A stretch of DNA of 28,532 nucleotides, taken from contig DCWN01000041.1 in assembly GCA_002328835.1 (NCBI GenBank), forward strand, positions 799 to 29,330, written 5' to 3'. Below are positions 16,415 to 23,506 of the stretch, in pieces (position 1 is the first letter of the stretch; each line of letters opens with the position of its first letter). Made by a program: the position numbers and the translations under genes. The notes beneath the pieces are model-generated. The model was not told the origin of the DNA. It ran no database searches and saw nothing but the letters and a program-made list of their open reading frames with translations. Source of the stretch: Acidobacteria bacterium UBA2161 (GTDB lineage: Bacteria > Acidobacteriota > Vicinamibacteria > Vicinamibacterales > UBA823).

Positions 16415-17395
16415 ATGCCACCCCCCATCCTCGTCACCAGCCGCGTGCCGTCCTCGGTCCTGACACGTCTCGAGGCCGTCGGCGAGGTCGATCTCGCGGC
16501 CGACGGGCTGACGCCGGAGGCGCTGCGCGAGCGCATGGCCGGCAAGCGCGCGCTGGTGTGCGTCGTCACCGACCGGATCGACGCGGAGGTCCTCGAGGCT
16601 GGAGGTGACCTCGAGGTCGTGGCGAACATCGCGGTCGGCTACGACAACATCGACGTGTCCGCGGCGACGAGCCGCGGCATCATCGTCACGAACACGCCGG
16701 GCGTGCTGACCGAGGCGACGGCGGAACTGACCTGGGCGTTGATCCTCTCGGTCACCCGGCGGCTGGCCGAAGGCGATCGTCTGATCCGGCAGAACGGTTG
16801 GAAGGGCTGGGCCCTCGACTTCATGCTGGGGATGGAGCTTGGGGGGAAGCAACTGGGTATCGTCGGTGCCGGTCGGATCGGTCGAGCCGTGGCCGCGCGT
16901 GCGCCGGCGTTCGGCATGGACGTGGTCTTCGCGAGCCGCGCCGGGAGATCGGCGCCGTCGGACGATGAGACCCGGATACCTTTCGACCAGCTCCTGGTGA
17001 CGTCCGACGTCGTGTCACTGCACGTGCCGATGACGCCGGACACCCACCATCTGATCGACAGGCGCGCCCTGGCGCGGATGAAACGCTCCGCGTATCTGAT
17101 CAACACGGCCCGCGGCCCGGTCGTCGACGAGGCCGCGCTCGACTGGGCGCTGGAAGAGCGCTTGATCGCCGGTGCGGCGCTCGATGTCTACGAGCGCGAG
17201 CCCGAGGTGCACCCGGGCTTGGTGGGGCGGGCCAACGTCGTGCTGGCGCCGCACCTCGGGAGCGGCACTCGTGAGACCCGTACGGCCATGGCCGATCTCG
17301 CCGCCCAGAACGTCGAAGCCGTCCTCGGAGGCAAGCCGCCCCTCACACCAGTGCAACCAGTGACACCAGTGCCGCCCCCGGGCGAATCGTCGTGA
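16415..17395 (+). CDS. D-isomer-specific 2-hydroxyacid dehydrogenase (glyoxylate/hydroxypyruvate reductase type)
   Basis: Enzymes of this family reduce 2-oxoacids such as glyoxylate or hydroxypyruvate to D-2-hydroxyacids with NAD(P)H. The 326-residue product has the Rossmann motif GIVGAGRIGRAVA (148-160) and the full catalytic set R233 (NTARGPVVDE), E262 (YEREPEV) and H280 (LAPHLGSGT). NIAVGYDNIDV (71-81) is the standard substrate-side loop. The C-terminus ends in a short P-V-x repeat (three 9-base units from 17347) that is not part of the fold. It lies 27 bases after the small BMC-locus gene, so it may act on an acid or aldehyde product of the compartment, but it lacks an obvious targeting helix. 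The stop overlaps the nth start. Confidence 0.92.
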   Translation: MPPPILVTSRVPSSVLTRLEAVGEVDLAADGLTPEALRERMAGKRALVCVVTDRIDAEVLEAGGDLEVVANIAVGYDNIDVSAATSRGIIVTNTPGVLTEATAELTWALILSVTRRLAEGDRLIRQNGWKGWALDFMLGMELGGKQLGIVGAGRIGRAVAARAPAFGMDVVFASRAGRSAPSDDETRIPFDQLLVTSDVVSLHVPMTPDTHHLIDRRALARMKRSAYLINTARGPVVDEAALDWALEERLIAGAALDVYEREPEVHPGLVGRANVVLAPHLGSGTRETRTAMADLAAQNVEAVLGGKPPLTPVQPVTPVPPPGESS

Positions 17396-18096
17396 GCGCG
17401 CGACGGTCCATATCCAAGCCTCCGATGCGGCGTGGGCCGGCCATTCCGACCGTGCTGCGCCGGCTGGGACGGGCGATCGAGCGGCTGGAGATCCCGGCGA
17501 TGGAGAAGATCGCGGACGGCCACGCGGCCGATCCATTCCGGGTACTGATCGGCACGATGCTGTCGGCCCAGACGAAGGACGCCGTCACGCTGGTGGCCTC
17601 CACCCGATTGTTCGACGTCGCGCCGACGCCGACGGTGCTCGCGGGCCTCACCGTCCGGCGGATCGAGCGCCTCATCTATCCCGTCAGCTTCTACCGACAC
17701 AAGGCGAAGCACGTGAAGACGACCAGCCGCCTGCTGCTGTCGCGGCACGCCGGCGCGGTGCCGACGACGATGGCCGAGCTGCTCGACCTTCCCGGGGTCG
17801 GACGAAAGACGGCCAACCTCGTGCTGATCCTGGCTCACCGTAGCCAGAGCAATATCTGCGTCGACACGCACGTGCACCGGATCTCCAATCGCCTCGGCTG
17901 GGTGCGCACCAAGACACCCGACCAGACCGAGCAGGCCCTGTATGACGTCGTGCCCCGCCGATGGTGGCCGGACGTCAACCGATTCCTGGTCACCTGGGGT
18001 CAGAACGTCTGCAAGCCGGTCTATCCCGTCTGCCGGCGCTGTGCCATCGAGGATGCCTGTCCGCGCCTCGGCGTCACCCGCGTCGGCAAGGGCTAG
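17392..18096 (+). CDS. nth: Endonuclease III (DNA glycosylase/AP lyase)
   Basis: Endonuclease III removes oxidised pyrimidines and cuts at abasic sites in base excision repair. The 234-residue product has TMLSAQTKD, the helix-hairpin-helix LPGVGRKTANLVL with catalytic K139, and catalytic D158 in CVDTHVHRI. The C-terminal iron-sulfur ligands C207, C214, C217 and C223 match the family spacing C-x6-C-x2-C-x5-C. The N-terminus has about 18 extra basic residues before the first helix. The start overlaps the dehydrogenase stop by 4 bases, so it may be co-transcribed with the BMC locus, probably without functional meaning. Confidence 0.95.
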   Translation: MSARRSISKPPMRRGPAIPTVLRRLGRAIERLEIPAMEKIADGHAADPFRVLIGTMLSAQTKDAVTLVASTRLFDVAPTPTVLAGLTVRRIERLIYPVSFYRHKAKHVKTTSRLLLSRHAGAVPTTMAELLDLPGVGRKTANLVLILAHRSQSNICVDTHVHRISNRLGWVRTKTPDQTEQALYDVVPRRWWPDVNRFLVTWGQNVCKPVYPVCRRCAIEDACPRLGVTRVGKG

Positions 18097-18207
18097 ATCC
18101 CGCCGGTGTGTGGGCGTGAAGGCCATCTGGTGCTGGGCGCGGGGCTGGGCGTTGCGGTAGTCGATCCCTTCTTAGGGAGGCGGCCGCTCGGATCTTCGAC
18201 CACAAGA

Positions 18208-19140
18208 TCAAGCCGTGCCGGGGAGGGGCGGCGCCTCGACCCGGACGAAGTCGGCCAGCTCGGGGTACCGCGTCACCAGTGCCGCCGGATACGCCTCGGC
18301 AACCGGCAGGTCCAACTCGTGCTTCAGTATTGTCGCGTTGGCCACCGCCTTCGCGGCGAAGTGGTTGTTGAGGTAGAGGTAGCGCTTCTTCATCCGCCCT
18401 CCCGAGCTACGCGCGGCGGTCGCGAACGGGGCCAGCTCGGCTCGCGAGTAGAGGTAGTCATAGCGGTCCTCGGCTACCGGCGGACGCCACCAGGCCTCGG
18501 CGTTGCGTCCGTGGAACCGCGTGTACCCAAAGTCGCTCGCGTCGTTTGCAGGGGGTCGCTGAATCGACGAGGCGAACTGCGGCTCGTCGATCTCCACCCA
18601 CGCGGCGCCGTGCGCTTGCAGCAGGGCCGAGGTGGTGGCGTGGTGGTCGCTCCAGCTGCGGTGCCGGAGTTCGACGGCAATCGGCAGGTCGTCGAGCGTC
18701 CGGAGGAGAGAGTCGAGGTGGTCGATCGCCGCCGCGCCATGCTGGTAGCTCGCCGGAAACTGCGCCAGGATCGGCCCCAGCTTGCCGGCCTCGGCCAGGG
18801 GAGCAATGCTCGCGCGGAACTGCGCGACGTCGTCGGGATCGATCGTGGGCGCGGTCGCCGGCAGCCGAGGCCCAGACCGTCGACCGTGCGTGAAGGCCTG
18901 ATACAACTTGACGGCGAAGACGAAGCCGGACGGCGTCCGTCGCGCCCAGGAGGAGGTGACCGCTGGGCGCTGCTGCCGATAGAACGTCGAGTTGACCTCG
19001 ACCGTATCGAAGTAGTCGGCGTAGTAGGTCAGCTCGTCGAGTCCACGGCCGCCGGCGCCTTTGCCAGGATAGAAGACCCCGTTCCAGGTGCCGCGTCCGG
19101 TCGGATAGCTCCAGCCCGACGTGCCGATGCGGATCTCCAT
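18208..19140 (-). CDS. DUF72 (YecE-like) family protein
   Basis: The 310-residue product belongs to the DUF72 family, a TIM-barrel-like fold of unknown function. Diagnostic segments are IRIGTSGWSYP at the N-terminus, FDTVEVNSTFYRQQ, FVFAVKLYQAFTHGRR, ILAQFPASY, AVELRHRSW and YTRFHGRNAE, then YLYSRAELAPFA and YLYLNNHFAAKAVANA. ATG 19140 has AGGAA about 5 bases upstream. It starts 16 bases after the stop of the proposed selenoprotein gene on the same strand, so the two probably share a transcript. The 111 bases between its stop and nth hold no clear terminator. Confidence 0.9.
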   Translation of the reverse strand: MEIRIGTSGWSYPTGRGTWNGVFYPGKGAGGRGLDELTYYADYFDTVEVNSTFYRQQRPAVTSSWARRTPSGFVFAVKLYQAFTHGRRSGPRLPATAPTIDPDDVAQFRASIAPLAEAGKLGPILAQFPASYQHGAAAIDHLDSLLRTLDDLPIAVELRHRSWSDHHATTSALLQAHGAAWVEIDEPQFASSIQRPPANDASDFGYTRFHGRNAEAWWRPPVAEDRYDYLYSRAELAPFATAARSSGGRMKKRYLYLNNHFAAKAVANATILKHELDLPVAEAYPAALVTRYPELADFVRVEAPPLPGTA

Positions 19141-19156
19141 GCGGTTCCTGGGGATG

Positions 19157-19522
19157 CTAGCCGGCGGCGGCCACGAGCTCGGTCAGACGCACCTTGTCGA
19201 ATCCGAAGACGACCCGCCGTCCCGCGATGACCACGGGCCGGCGAACCAGTTTCGGGTTCTCGGTCATCAGCGCGATCGCCTCGGCCTTCGACGCCGGGAG
19301 CGGGCGGCGCCTGAACACCGGGCTGCGCTGGCTGACGAAATCGAGAAACCCGGTGCGCGGCAGGTGACGCTCGAGGAACGCTCGCGACGGCGGTGTCCGC
19401 TCGATGTCGCGGGCGTCGATGGTGACGCCGAGCTGCTCCAGAAGACTTCTGGCGTTCCGGCAGGTCGTTCATCCGGGTTTCCAGTACATCGTGACGCACG
19501 GTGCCGCTCCCATGGCGTCCAT
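19157..19522 (-). CDS. ArsC/Spx-family thioredoxin-fold protein with in-frame TGA (probable selenoprotein, UxxC)
   Basis: Reading the minus strand from ATG 19522 to TAG 19157 gives 121 codons with one internal TGA at codon 18 (19471-19469). On both sides the product is a clear ArsC/Spx/YffB-type protein: VTMYWKPG before the TGA, then TTCRNARSLLEQLGV, DARDIERTPPSR, and the family end NPKLVRRPVVIAGRRVVFGF. The TGA falls exactly where the family has the first Cys of its CxxC redox motif, giving U18-x-x-C21. A hairpin with a GUC loop follows 22 bases later (separate entry). The family reduces disulfides or arsenate or binds RNA polymerase; which applies is unknown. The start could also be ATG 19513 or ATG 19489. 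A TGC-to-TGA nonsense mutation is the alternative, but the rest of the frame is undamaged. Confidence 0.75.
19427..19461 (-). promoter_or_regulatory. Bacterial SECIS-like hairpin after the in-frame TGA
   Basis: On the minus strand CCAGAA (19452-19447) and TTCTGG (19443-19438) form a perfect 6-bp stem with loop GUC (19446-19444), placed 23-25 bases after the TGA. An outer GCCG/CGGC pairing (19461-19458 with 19430-19427) can extend it across an internal loop. A G at the first loop position and this distance match the rule for bacterial SECIS elements; the AGUCU apex is close to the GGUCU apex of E. coli fdhF as I remember it. Confidence 0.6.
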
Positions 19523-19558
19523 TGTACGAACCCGGCCCTGGGTTTCAACTTACAATGG
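19519..19558. repeat. Inverted repeat in the divergent intergenic region
   Basis: CCATTGTA (19519-19526) and TACAATGG (19551-19558) are perfect 8-bp inverted arms, 24 bases apart; the inner GAACCC and GGGTTTC are nearly complementary as well. Each arm holds a TACAAT-like -10 box pointing outward, one toward the ArsC/Spx-like gene and one (19551-19556) toward queE. It may be an operator that coordinates both directions, or simply two symmetric promoters. Confidence 0.4.
19521..19548 (-). promoter_or_regulatory. Promoter for the ArsC/Spx-like gene (minus strand)
   Basis: On the minus strand TTGAAA (19548-19543) and TACAAT (19526-19521) are spaced by 16 bases, a good housekeeping-type promoter. 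The -10 box overlaps the ATG at 19522, so if it is used the true start would be ATG 19513 (nearly leaderless) or ATG 19489. Confidence 0.45.
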
Positions 19559-19610
19559 CCGAACGGGCCAAACCGCACCGGGACGCGGTGTCCGTGAGGT
19601 GCGGCGGATC

Positions 19611-20252
19611 GTGTTGATCGTCAACGAAATCTTTCACTCGATTCAGGGTGAGTCGACCCATGCCGGTCGGCCCTGCGTCTTCGTGCGCTTGACGGGCTGC
19701 GACCTGCGCTGCACCTGGTGCGACACGGCCTACGCGTTTCATGACGGCCAGAGGATGTCGGTCGACGACGTGGTGACGGCGCTCGAGTCCTACCCGTCCC
19801 GCCTCGCGGAGCTGACCGGCGGTGAGCCGCTGCTTCAAGATGACGTCTACCCGCTGATCGATCGGCTCCTGGGCGCCGGGTGGGACGTGCTCGTTGAGAC
19901 CGGCGGCCACCTGTCGCTCGATCGCGTGCCGGCGGCTGTCACCAAGATCGTGGATGTGAAGTGTCCCGGCAGCGGCGAGGCGGCACGGCACGACTGGAAC
20001 AATGTGCGGTGGTTGACCGCGCGAGACGAGGTGAAGTTCGTCGTGCGCGACCGAGAAGACTACGACTTCGCCCGCGACGCGATCGGCACTCACCGTCTCG
20101 GTGCCCGGTGCGGCGCCGTGCTGCTGTCTCCTGTCCACGGGACCCTGGCACCGGAGAGGCTCGCGGCCTGGGCCCTCGAGGACGGCCTCGACGCGCGGGT
20201 TCAGCTGCAGGTCCACAAGTACATCTGGGGTGCCGATGCTCGAGGCGTCTGA
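19611..20252 (+). CDS. queE: 7-carboxy-7-deazaguanine synthase QueE
   Basis: QueE is the radical-SAM enzyme that turns 6-carboxy-tetrahydropterin into 7-carboxy-7-deazaguanine for queuosine. From GTG 19611 the product is 213 residues, near the family norm. Key parts are VNEIFHSIQGES at the N-terminus, the radical-SAM cluster motif CDLRCTWC (C30, C34, C37; C-x3-C-x2-C as usual for QueE), LTGGEPLLQ, VDVKCPGSG and the C-terminal LQVHKYIWG. GTG 19599 and TTG 19614 are alternative starts; a GAGG lies at 19596-19599. The gene overlaps queC by 17 bases. Confidence 0.94.
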   Translation: MLIVNEIFHSIQGESTHAGRPCVFVRLTGCDLRCTWCDTAYAFHDGQRMSVDDVVTALESYPSRLAELTGGEPLLQDDVYPLIDRLLGAGWDVLVETGGHLSLDRVPAAVTKIVDVKCPGSGEAARHDWNNVRWLTARDEVKFVVRDREDYDFARDAIGTHRLGARCGAVLLSPVHGTLAPERLAAWALEDGLDARVQLQVHKYIWGADARGV

Positions 20253-20949
20253 TCGCGCGAGACCGGCCGTCGTGTTGCTGAGCGGCGGCCTGGACTCTTA
20301 CACCGCCGCGGCGATCGGGCGACAGCAGGGTTTCGAACTGCACGCGCTCACCGTGCGATACGGGCAGCAGCACGCGCGCGAACTGGTGGCCGCCCACGAC
20401 GTGGCCCGGGCGCTGGGTGTCGCCGAACACCGCGAGTTGACCGTCGACCTTGCAGCGTTCGGGGGTTCGTCGCTCATCGGCGACGGCCAGATTCCGAAGT
20501 CGGGCGAACTCGCGCCGTCCACCACCGGCGAAGGTTCGACCATTCCGTCGACCTACGTCCCCGCCCGTAACACGGTCTTCCTGGCGCTGGCACTGGCATG
20601 GGCCGAAGCGCTGGGCGCGAGGGATCTCATTGTCGGCGTCAACGCGGTCGACTACTCCGGATATCCGGACTGCCGGCCCGTGTTCATCACGGCCTTCGAG
20701 CGGCTGGCCGCCGTGGCGACCAAGGCCGGCGTCGAGGGTGAGCGGTTCACCGTGCACGCGCCGCTCCTCGAGCTGTCGAAGGCCGACATCATCAGGCGGG
20801 GCGCCGCACTCGGCCTCGACTATGGCCTGACGCACAGCTGTTACGACCCCGGGCCCGACGGGCGGCCCTGCGAGGCGTGCGACAGCTGCCGCCTCCGCGC
20901 CCGGGGCTTCCGCGAGGCCGGGCTGCGGGATCCCGCCCTGGCCACCTGA
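20236..20949 (+). CDS. queC: 7-cyano-7-deazaguanine synthase QueC
   Basis: QueC uses ATP and ammonia to convert 7-carboxy-7-deazaguanine to preQ0. From ATG 20236 the product is 237 residues. The PP-loop SGGLDS is at 16-21, followed by YGQQHARELVAA, STYVPARNTVFLALAL, VGVNAVDYSGYPDCRP and PLLELSKADIIRRG. The four zinc-binding Cys are C202 (SCYDPG), C212, C215 and C218. The overlap with queE shows one transcript. No queD or folE is in the window, so those steps must be encoded elsewhere. Confidence 0.96.
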   Translation: MLEASDRARPAVVLLSGGLDSYTAAAIGRQQGFELHALTVRYGQQHARELVAAHDVARALGVAEHRELTVDLAAFGGSSLIGDGQIPKSGELAPSTTGEGSTIPSTYVPARNTVFLALALAWAEALGARDLIVGVNAVDYSGYPDCRPVFITAFERLAAVATKAGVEGERFTVHAPLLELSKADIIRRGAALGLDYGLTHSCYDPGPDGRPCEACDSCRLRARGFREAGLRDPALAT

Positions 20950-20956
20950 TGCGCCG

Positions 20957-22147
20957 ATGACCGAGCGGCTCTACTACACCGCACCGGCCCGGACCGAGTT
21001 CGAGGCGCGCGTCGTCGCCGTCGAGGCCAGCCCGTCGGGTGCGATCGTCGAACTCGATCGCACGGCGTTCTACCCGACGTCGGGCGGACAGCCCCATGAT
21101 ACGGGGACGCTGGGGGGCGTCCGGGTCGTCGACGTGCAGGAACTGGATGCGACCCGGGTGGGCCACGTGGTCGAGGGCATGCTGGCGGTCGGCCAGGAGG
21201 TCGGCGGTGCGATCGATTGGCCGCGGCGGTTCGACCATATGCAGCAGCACTCGGGTCAACATCTCCTGTCGGCGGCGTTCGACCGATGCCACGGAGCCCG
21301 GACGGTCGGGTTTCACCTGGGTCAGGCGGAGTCGACGGTGGACCTCGATCGCGACCTTTCGGCCGCGGCGGTCGCGGACGCCGAGGGCGAAGCCAACGAG
21401 ACGGTCTGGCGGAACCACCCGGTTGCGATCAGGTTTGCGACGGCGGACGAGGTGGCCTCGCTGCCGCTGCGCAAGGCGCCGGTGCGGTCAGGCGCGCTGC
21501 GGCTCATCGAGATTCCCGGCGTCGATCTCTCCGCGTGCGGCGGCACTCATGTCGATCGCACGGGGACTATCGGGCTGATTGCGGTGACGGCGACCGAGCG
21601 CTTCAAGGGTGGGCTGCGCGTGTCGTTCGTCTGCGGCGGGCGGGCGCTGGACGGCTTCCGGTCCCGGCGAGCGACCTTGGCCGCCAGCGCGCAGATGTTC
21701 TCCGTCGGCGAGTCGGAATTGCCGGACCAGATCGCCCGACACCAGCGCGATGCGAAGGCGAAGCTGCGTGAGCTCCGCGCGGCGCACGGTCGGTTGAACG
21801 ATCACGAAGCCCGTGCGTTGGCGGCGGGTGCCGAGACACTCGGCGGGCGGGCGTCGATCGTCGCGAGCGTCGCGACCAGCGACGCGTCCGTTCTGAAGCG
21901 GCTCGCGACCACGCTCATCGCGACACCGGGACGGCACGTCGTGCTGTTCTCGTCCGAGACACCGGCGCTGGTCGTGGCGGGCCGTTCGGCGGATCTGACT
22001 TTCGACGCTCGCGACGTGCTGCGCGGCCTGACCGAGCGGTTCGGCGGCCGCGGGGGAGGGCAGCCTGACCTCGCGCAGGGCGGTGGGCTCGACGCCGATC
22101 CTGCGGATCTCCGCAAGGCGGCGCGCCGGCTCCTCGCTGCAGGCTGA
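20957..22147 (+). CDS. AlaX-type alanyl-tRNA editing protein, long form with DHHA1 domain
   Basis: This 396-residue protein resembles the editing and C-terminal parts of alanyl-tRNA synthetase without the catalytic domain; AlaX proteins hydrolyse Ser or Gly mischarged on tRNA-Ala. The N-terminal part shows DRTAFYPTSGGQPHDTG, the zinc motif H98-x3-H102 in QQHSGQHLL, and the second ligand pair C194 and H198 in SACGGTHVDRTG. A coiled middle region leads to a DHHA1-type end with GGRGGGQPDLAQGGG, matching the synthetase C-Ala glycine-rich motif. It begins 7 bases after queC and faces the convergent DUF4340 gene with only 10 bases between. Confidence 0.9.
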   Translation: MTERLYYTAPARTEFEARVVAVEASPSGAIVELDRTAFYPTSGGQPHDTGTLGGVRVVDVQELDATRVGHVVEGMLAVGQEVGGAIDWPRRFDHMQQHSGQHLLSAAFDRCHGARTVGFHLGQAESTVDLDRDLSAAAVADAEGEANETVWRNHPVAIRFATADEVASLPLRKAPVRSGALRLIEIPGVDLSACGGTHVDRTGTIGLIAVTATERFKGGLRVSFVCGGRALDGFRSRRATLAASAQMFSVGESELPDQIARHQRDAKAKLRELRAAHGRLNDHEARALAAGAETLGGRASIVASVATSDASVLKRLATTLIATPGRHVVLFSSETPALVVAGRSADLTFDARDVLRGLTERFGGRGGGQPDLAQGGGLDADPADLRKAARRLLAAG

Positions 22148-22157
22148 TCGGATATTG

Positions 22158-23495
22158 CTACGGGACGGTCGCGTCGGCGCCGGTCCCTGTTAGAGCCGCG
22201 ACGTGGGCCAGGGCGGCCTCGAATGAGGCGGCGTCGACGACGGCCGCTCCCGTGTCCTCCTCGGTCACGGCATAGACCGTGTCGCCGTCGCGGCTGAAGG
22301 CCACCCGCTCTTCGCGCTCGCCGTCCGAGGTGGTGACGACAGTCCCCGATAAGCCGAATCCAGCCTGGTCAGTTTCCTCGACAAACCGATCGGCACGCAG
22401 TCCGATGAGCGCGGTCAGCAGGTCGGTCACCGTCGGCTGGTCGACATCACCGGGCGCGGGCTCGAGCCGCTGCCAGACGGCAGGGTCGTCCGCCGACTTG
22501 GCCAGCACGAGCCGCGCATCGTTTCGGGCGATCTCGAGCCGGCGGGAGGTGAGCGGTCCGAGCGTGAGCAACTCCGTGCGACGGTAGGCCTCAGGCGGGC
22601 GCAGCAGATCGTCGGCCAGTGATGCGTCGACGGTGAACACGAGCGGCCGCGAGAGGTCGCGCGCGTAGACACCGCCGTCATCCGCTTCTCCGCCGATCAG
22701 CAGCGACGCGGTCGTCGACCCGGCGCCGATCTCGATGGTCGCTCTCGGCTCCGCCAGACCGTAGCTCTCGAGCGTCGCGTTCTCGGATTCGACGAGCGTC
22801 TGCATCCGCGCGGTGTCGAGTCGCGTCAGCAGCGCGTCGACCGCTCCGGCGTCGCTCCGCGCCTCCCAGGGCGCTTCGAAGCGCCAGTCGTCGTCTGTGC
22901 GTGAAAGCGACGCGGTGGTGGTGGGCGTCGACAGGCCGAGGCGATCGACGTCGTCGCGGACGAAGTGCAGAATCGACTTGTCGCGCAGGTCGAACGTCGA
23001 GCGGTTGAAGCCGTCGATGAGATACGACGCGACGAGGTAGACGCGCGGGTCGTCCGCGCGGCTGGCGTACATGTCACCGCCGGTCGGGGTGTCGTTGCCG
23101 AGGCGGAGCCGGGTGAGGGTCGCGTCACCTTCCGTTCTGAACGCGATCTCGACTCTCGGATCCGCGAGGCCGAACGGCTCCAGATCCTCCGCGGCTTCCG
23201 TGACGACACGCTCGATTTCCAGCGACGCCACGCCGGTCGTGATGCCAGACACCTCGACCTGATCGGCTCCCGTCTGGATCGGCTCGACGAGGTTCCAGGC
23301 GCTGTCGGTCTTGCGGAGGACCGTTCGGTCGCGGCCCGCCCGCACCTCCAGTTCCACCAGGTCCAGCGAGTCGACGTCGAAGAGGTTGTCCTTGGCGGTC
23401 TCGGCGTCCGCGCGGGTCGGCCGATCCGATTCGACGAAGTAGGCGTAGGCCCCGAGCGCGATCGCCGCCGCCACGAGCAGGAGGGTCGACCGCAT
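22158..23495 (-). CDS. DUF4340 domain protein, last gene of Gld-type ABC operon
   Basis: The 445-residue product has an N-terminal membrane segment right after the start (about residues 3-17, STLLLVAAAIALGAYAYFV). Repeated beta-rich DUF4340 modules follow, seen in LVELEVRAGRDRTVLRK, WNLVEPIQTGAD, PFGLADPRVEIAF and again SYGLAEPRATIEIG and AGFGLSGTVVTT. DUF4340 proteins are commonly encoded next to GldG-type proteins and are thought to be extracytoplasmic partners of the exporter. Function is unknown. ATG 23495 is chosen because it gives an N-terminal anchor and follows GAAGAG; it lies 11 bases after the gldG-like stop. Confidence 0.88.
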   Translation of the reverse strand: MRSTLLLVAAAIALGAYAYFVESDRPTRADAETAKDNLFDVDSLDLVELEVRAGRDRTVLRKTDSAWNLVEPIQTGADQVEVSGITTGVASLEIERVVTEAAEDLEPFGLADPRVEIAFRTEGDATLTRLRLGNDTPTGGDMYASRADDPRVYLVASYLIDGFNRSTFDLRDKSILHFVRDDVDRLGLSTPTTTASLSRTDDDWRFEAPWEARSDAGAVDALLTRLDTARMQTLVESENATLESYGLAEPRATIEIGAGSTTASLLIGGEADDGGVYARDLSRPLVFTVDASLADDLLRPPEAYRRTELLTLGPLTSRRLEIARNDARLVLAKSADDPAVWQRLEPAPGDVDQPTVTDLLTALIGLRADRFVEETDQAGFGLSGTVVTTSDGEREERVAFSRDGDTVYAVTEEDTGAAVVDAASFEAALAHVAALTGTGADATVP

Positions 23496-23506
23496 CGGCT
23501 CTTCGC

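Noticed and set aside
17347..17373. Three 9-base units ACCAGTGNN at the end of the hydroxyacid dehydrogenase gene
   Set aside because: It is in frame and encodes a P-V-x tail; too short and too local for a mobile or CRISPR-type repeat.
18097..18207. Gap between nth and the convergent DUF72 gene, examined for a bidirectional terminator
   Set aside because: No stem with a T-run or other clear structure was found.
18106..19230. A 374-codon plus-strand frame over the DUF72 gene
   Set aside because: Composition is Arg/Gly/Val-rich with no recognisable motif, while the minus strand encodes a standard DUF72 protein.
19029..19499. A 156-codon minus-strand open frame covering the selenoprotein region
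   Set aside because: Its sequence is Arg/Pro/Ser-rich with no family pattern and it is out of frame with both the ArsC/Spx-like product and the DUF72 gene, each of which has clear family motifs.
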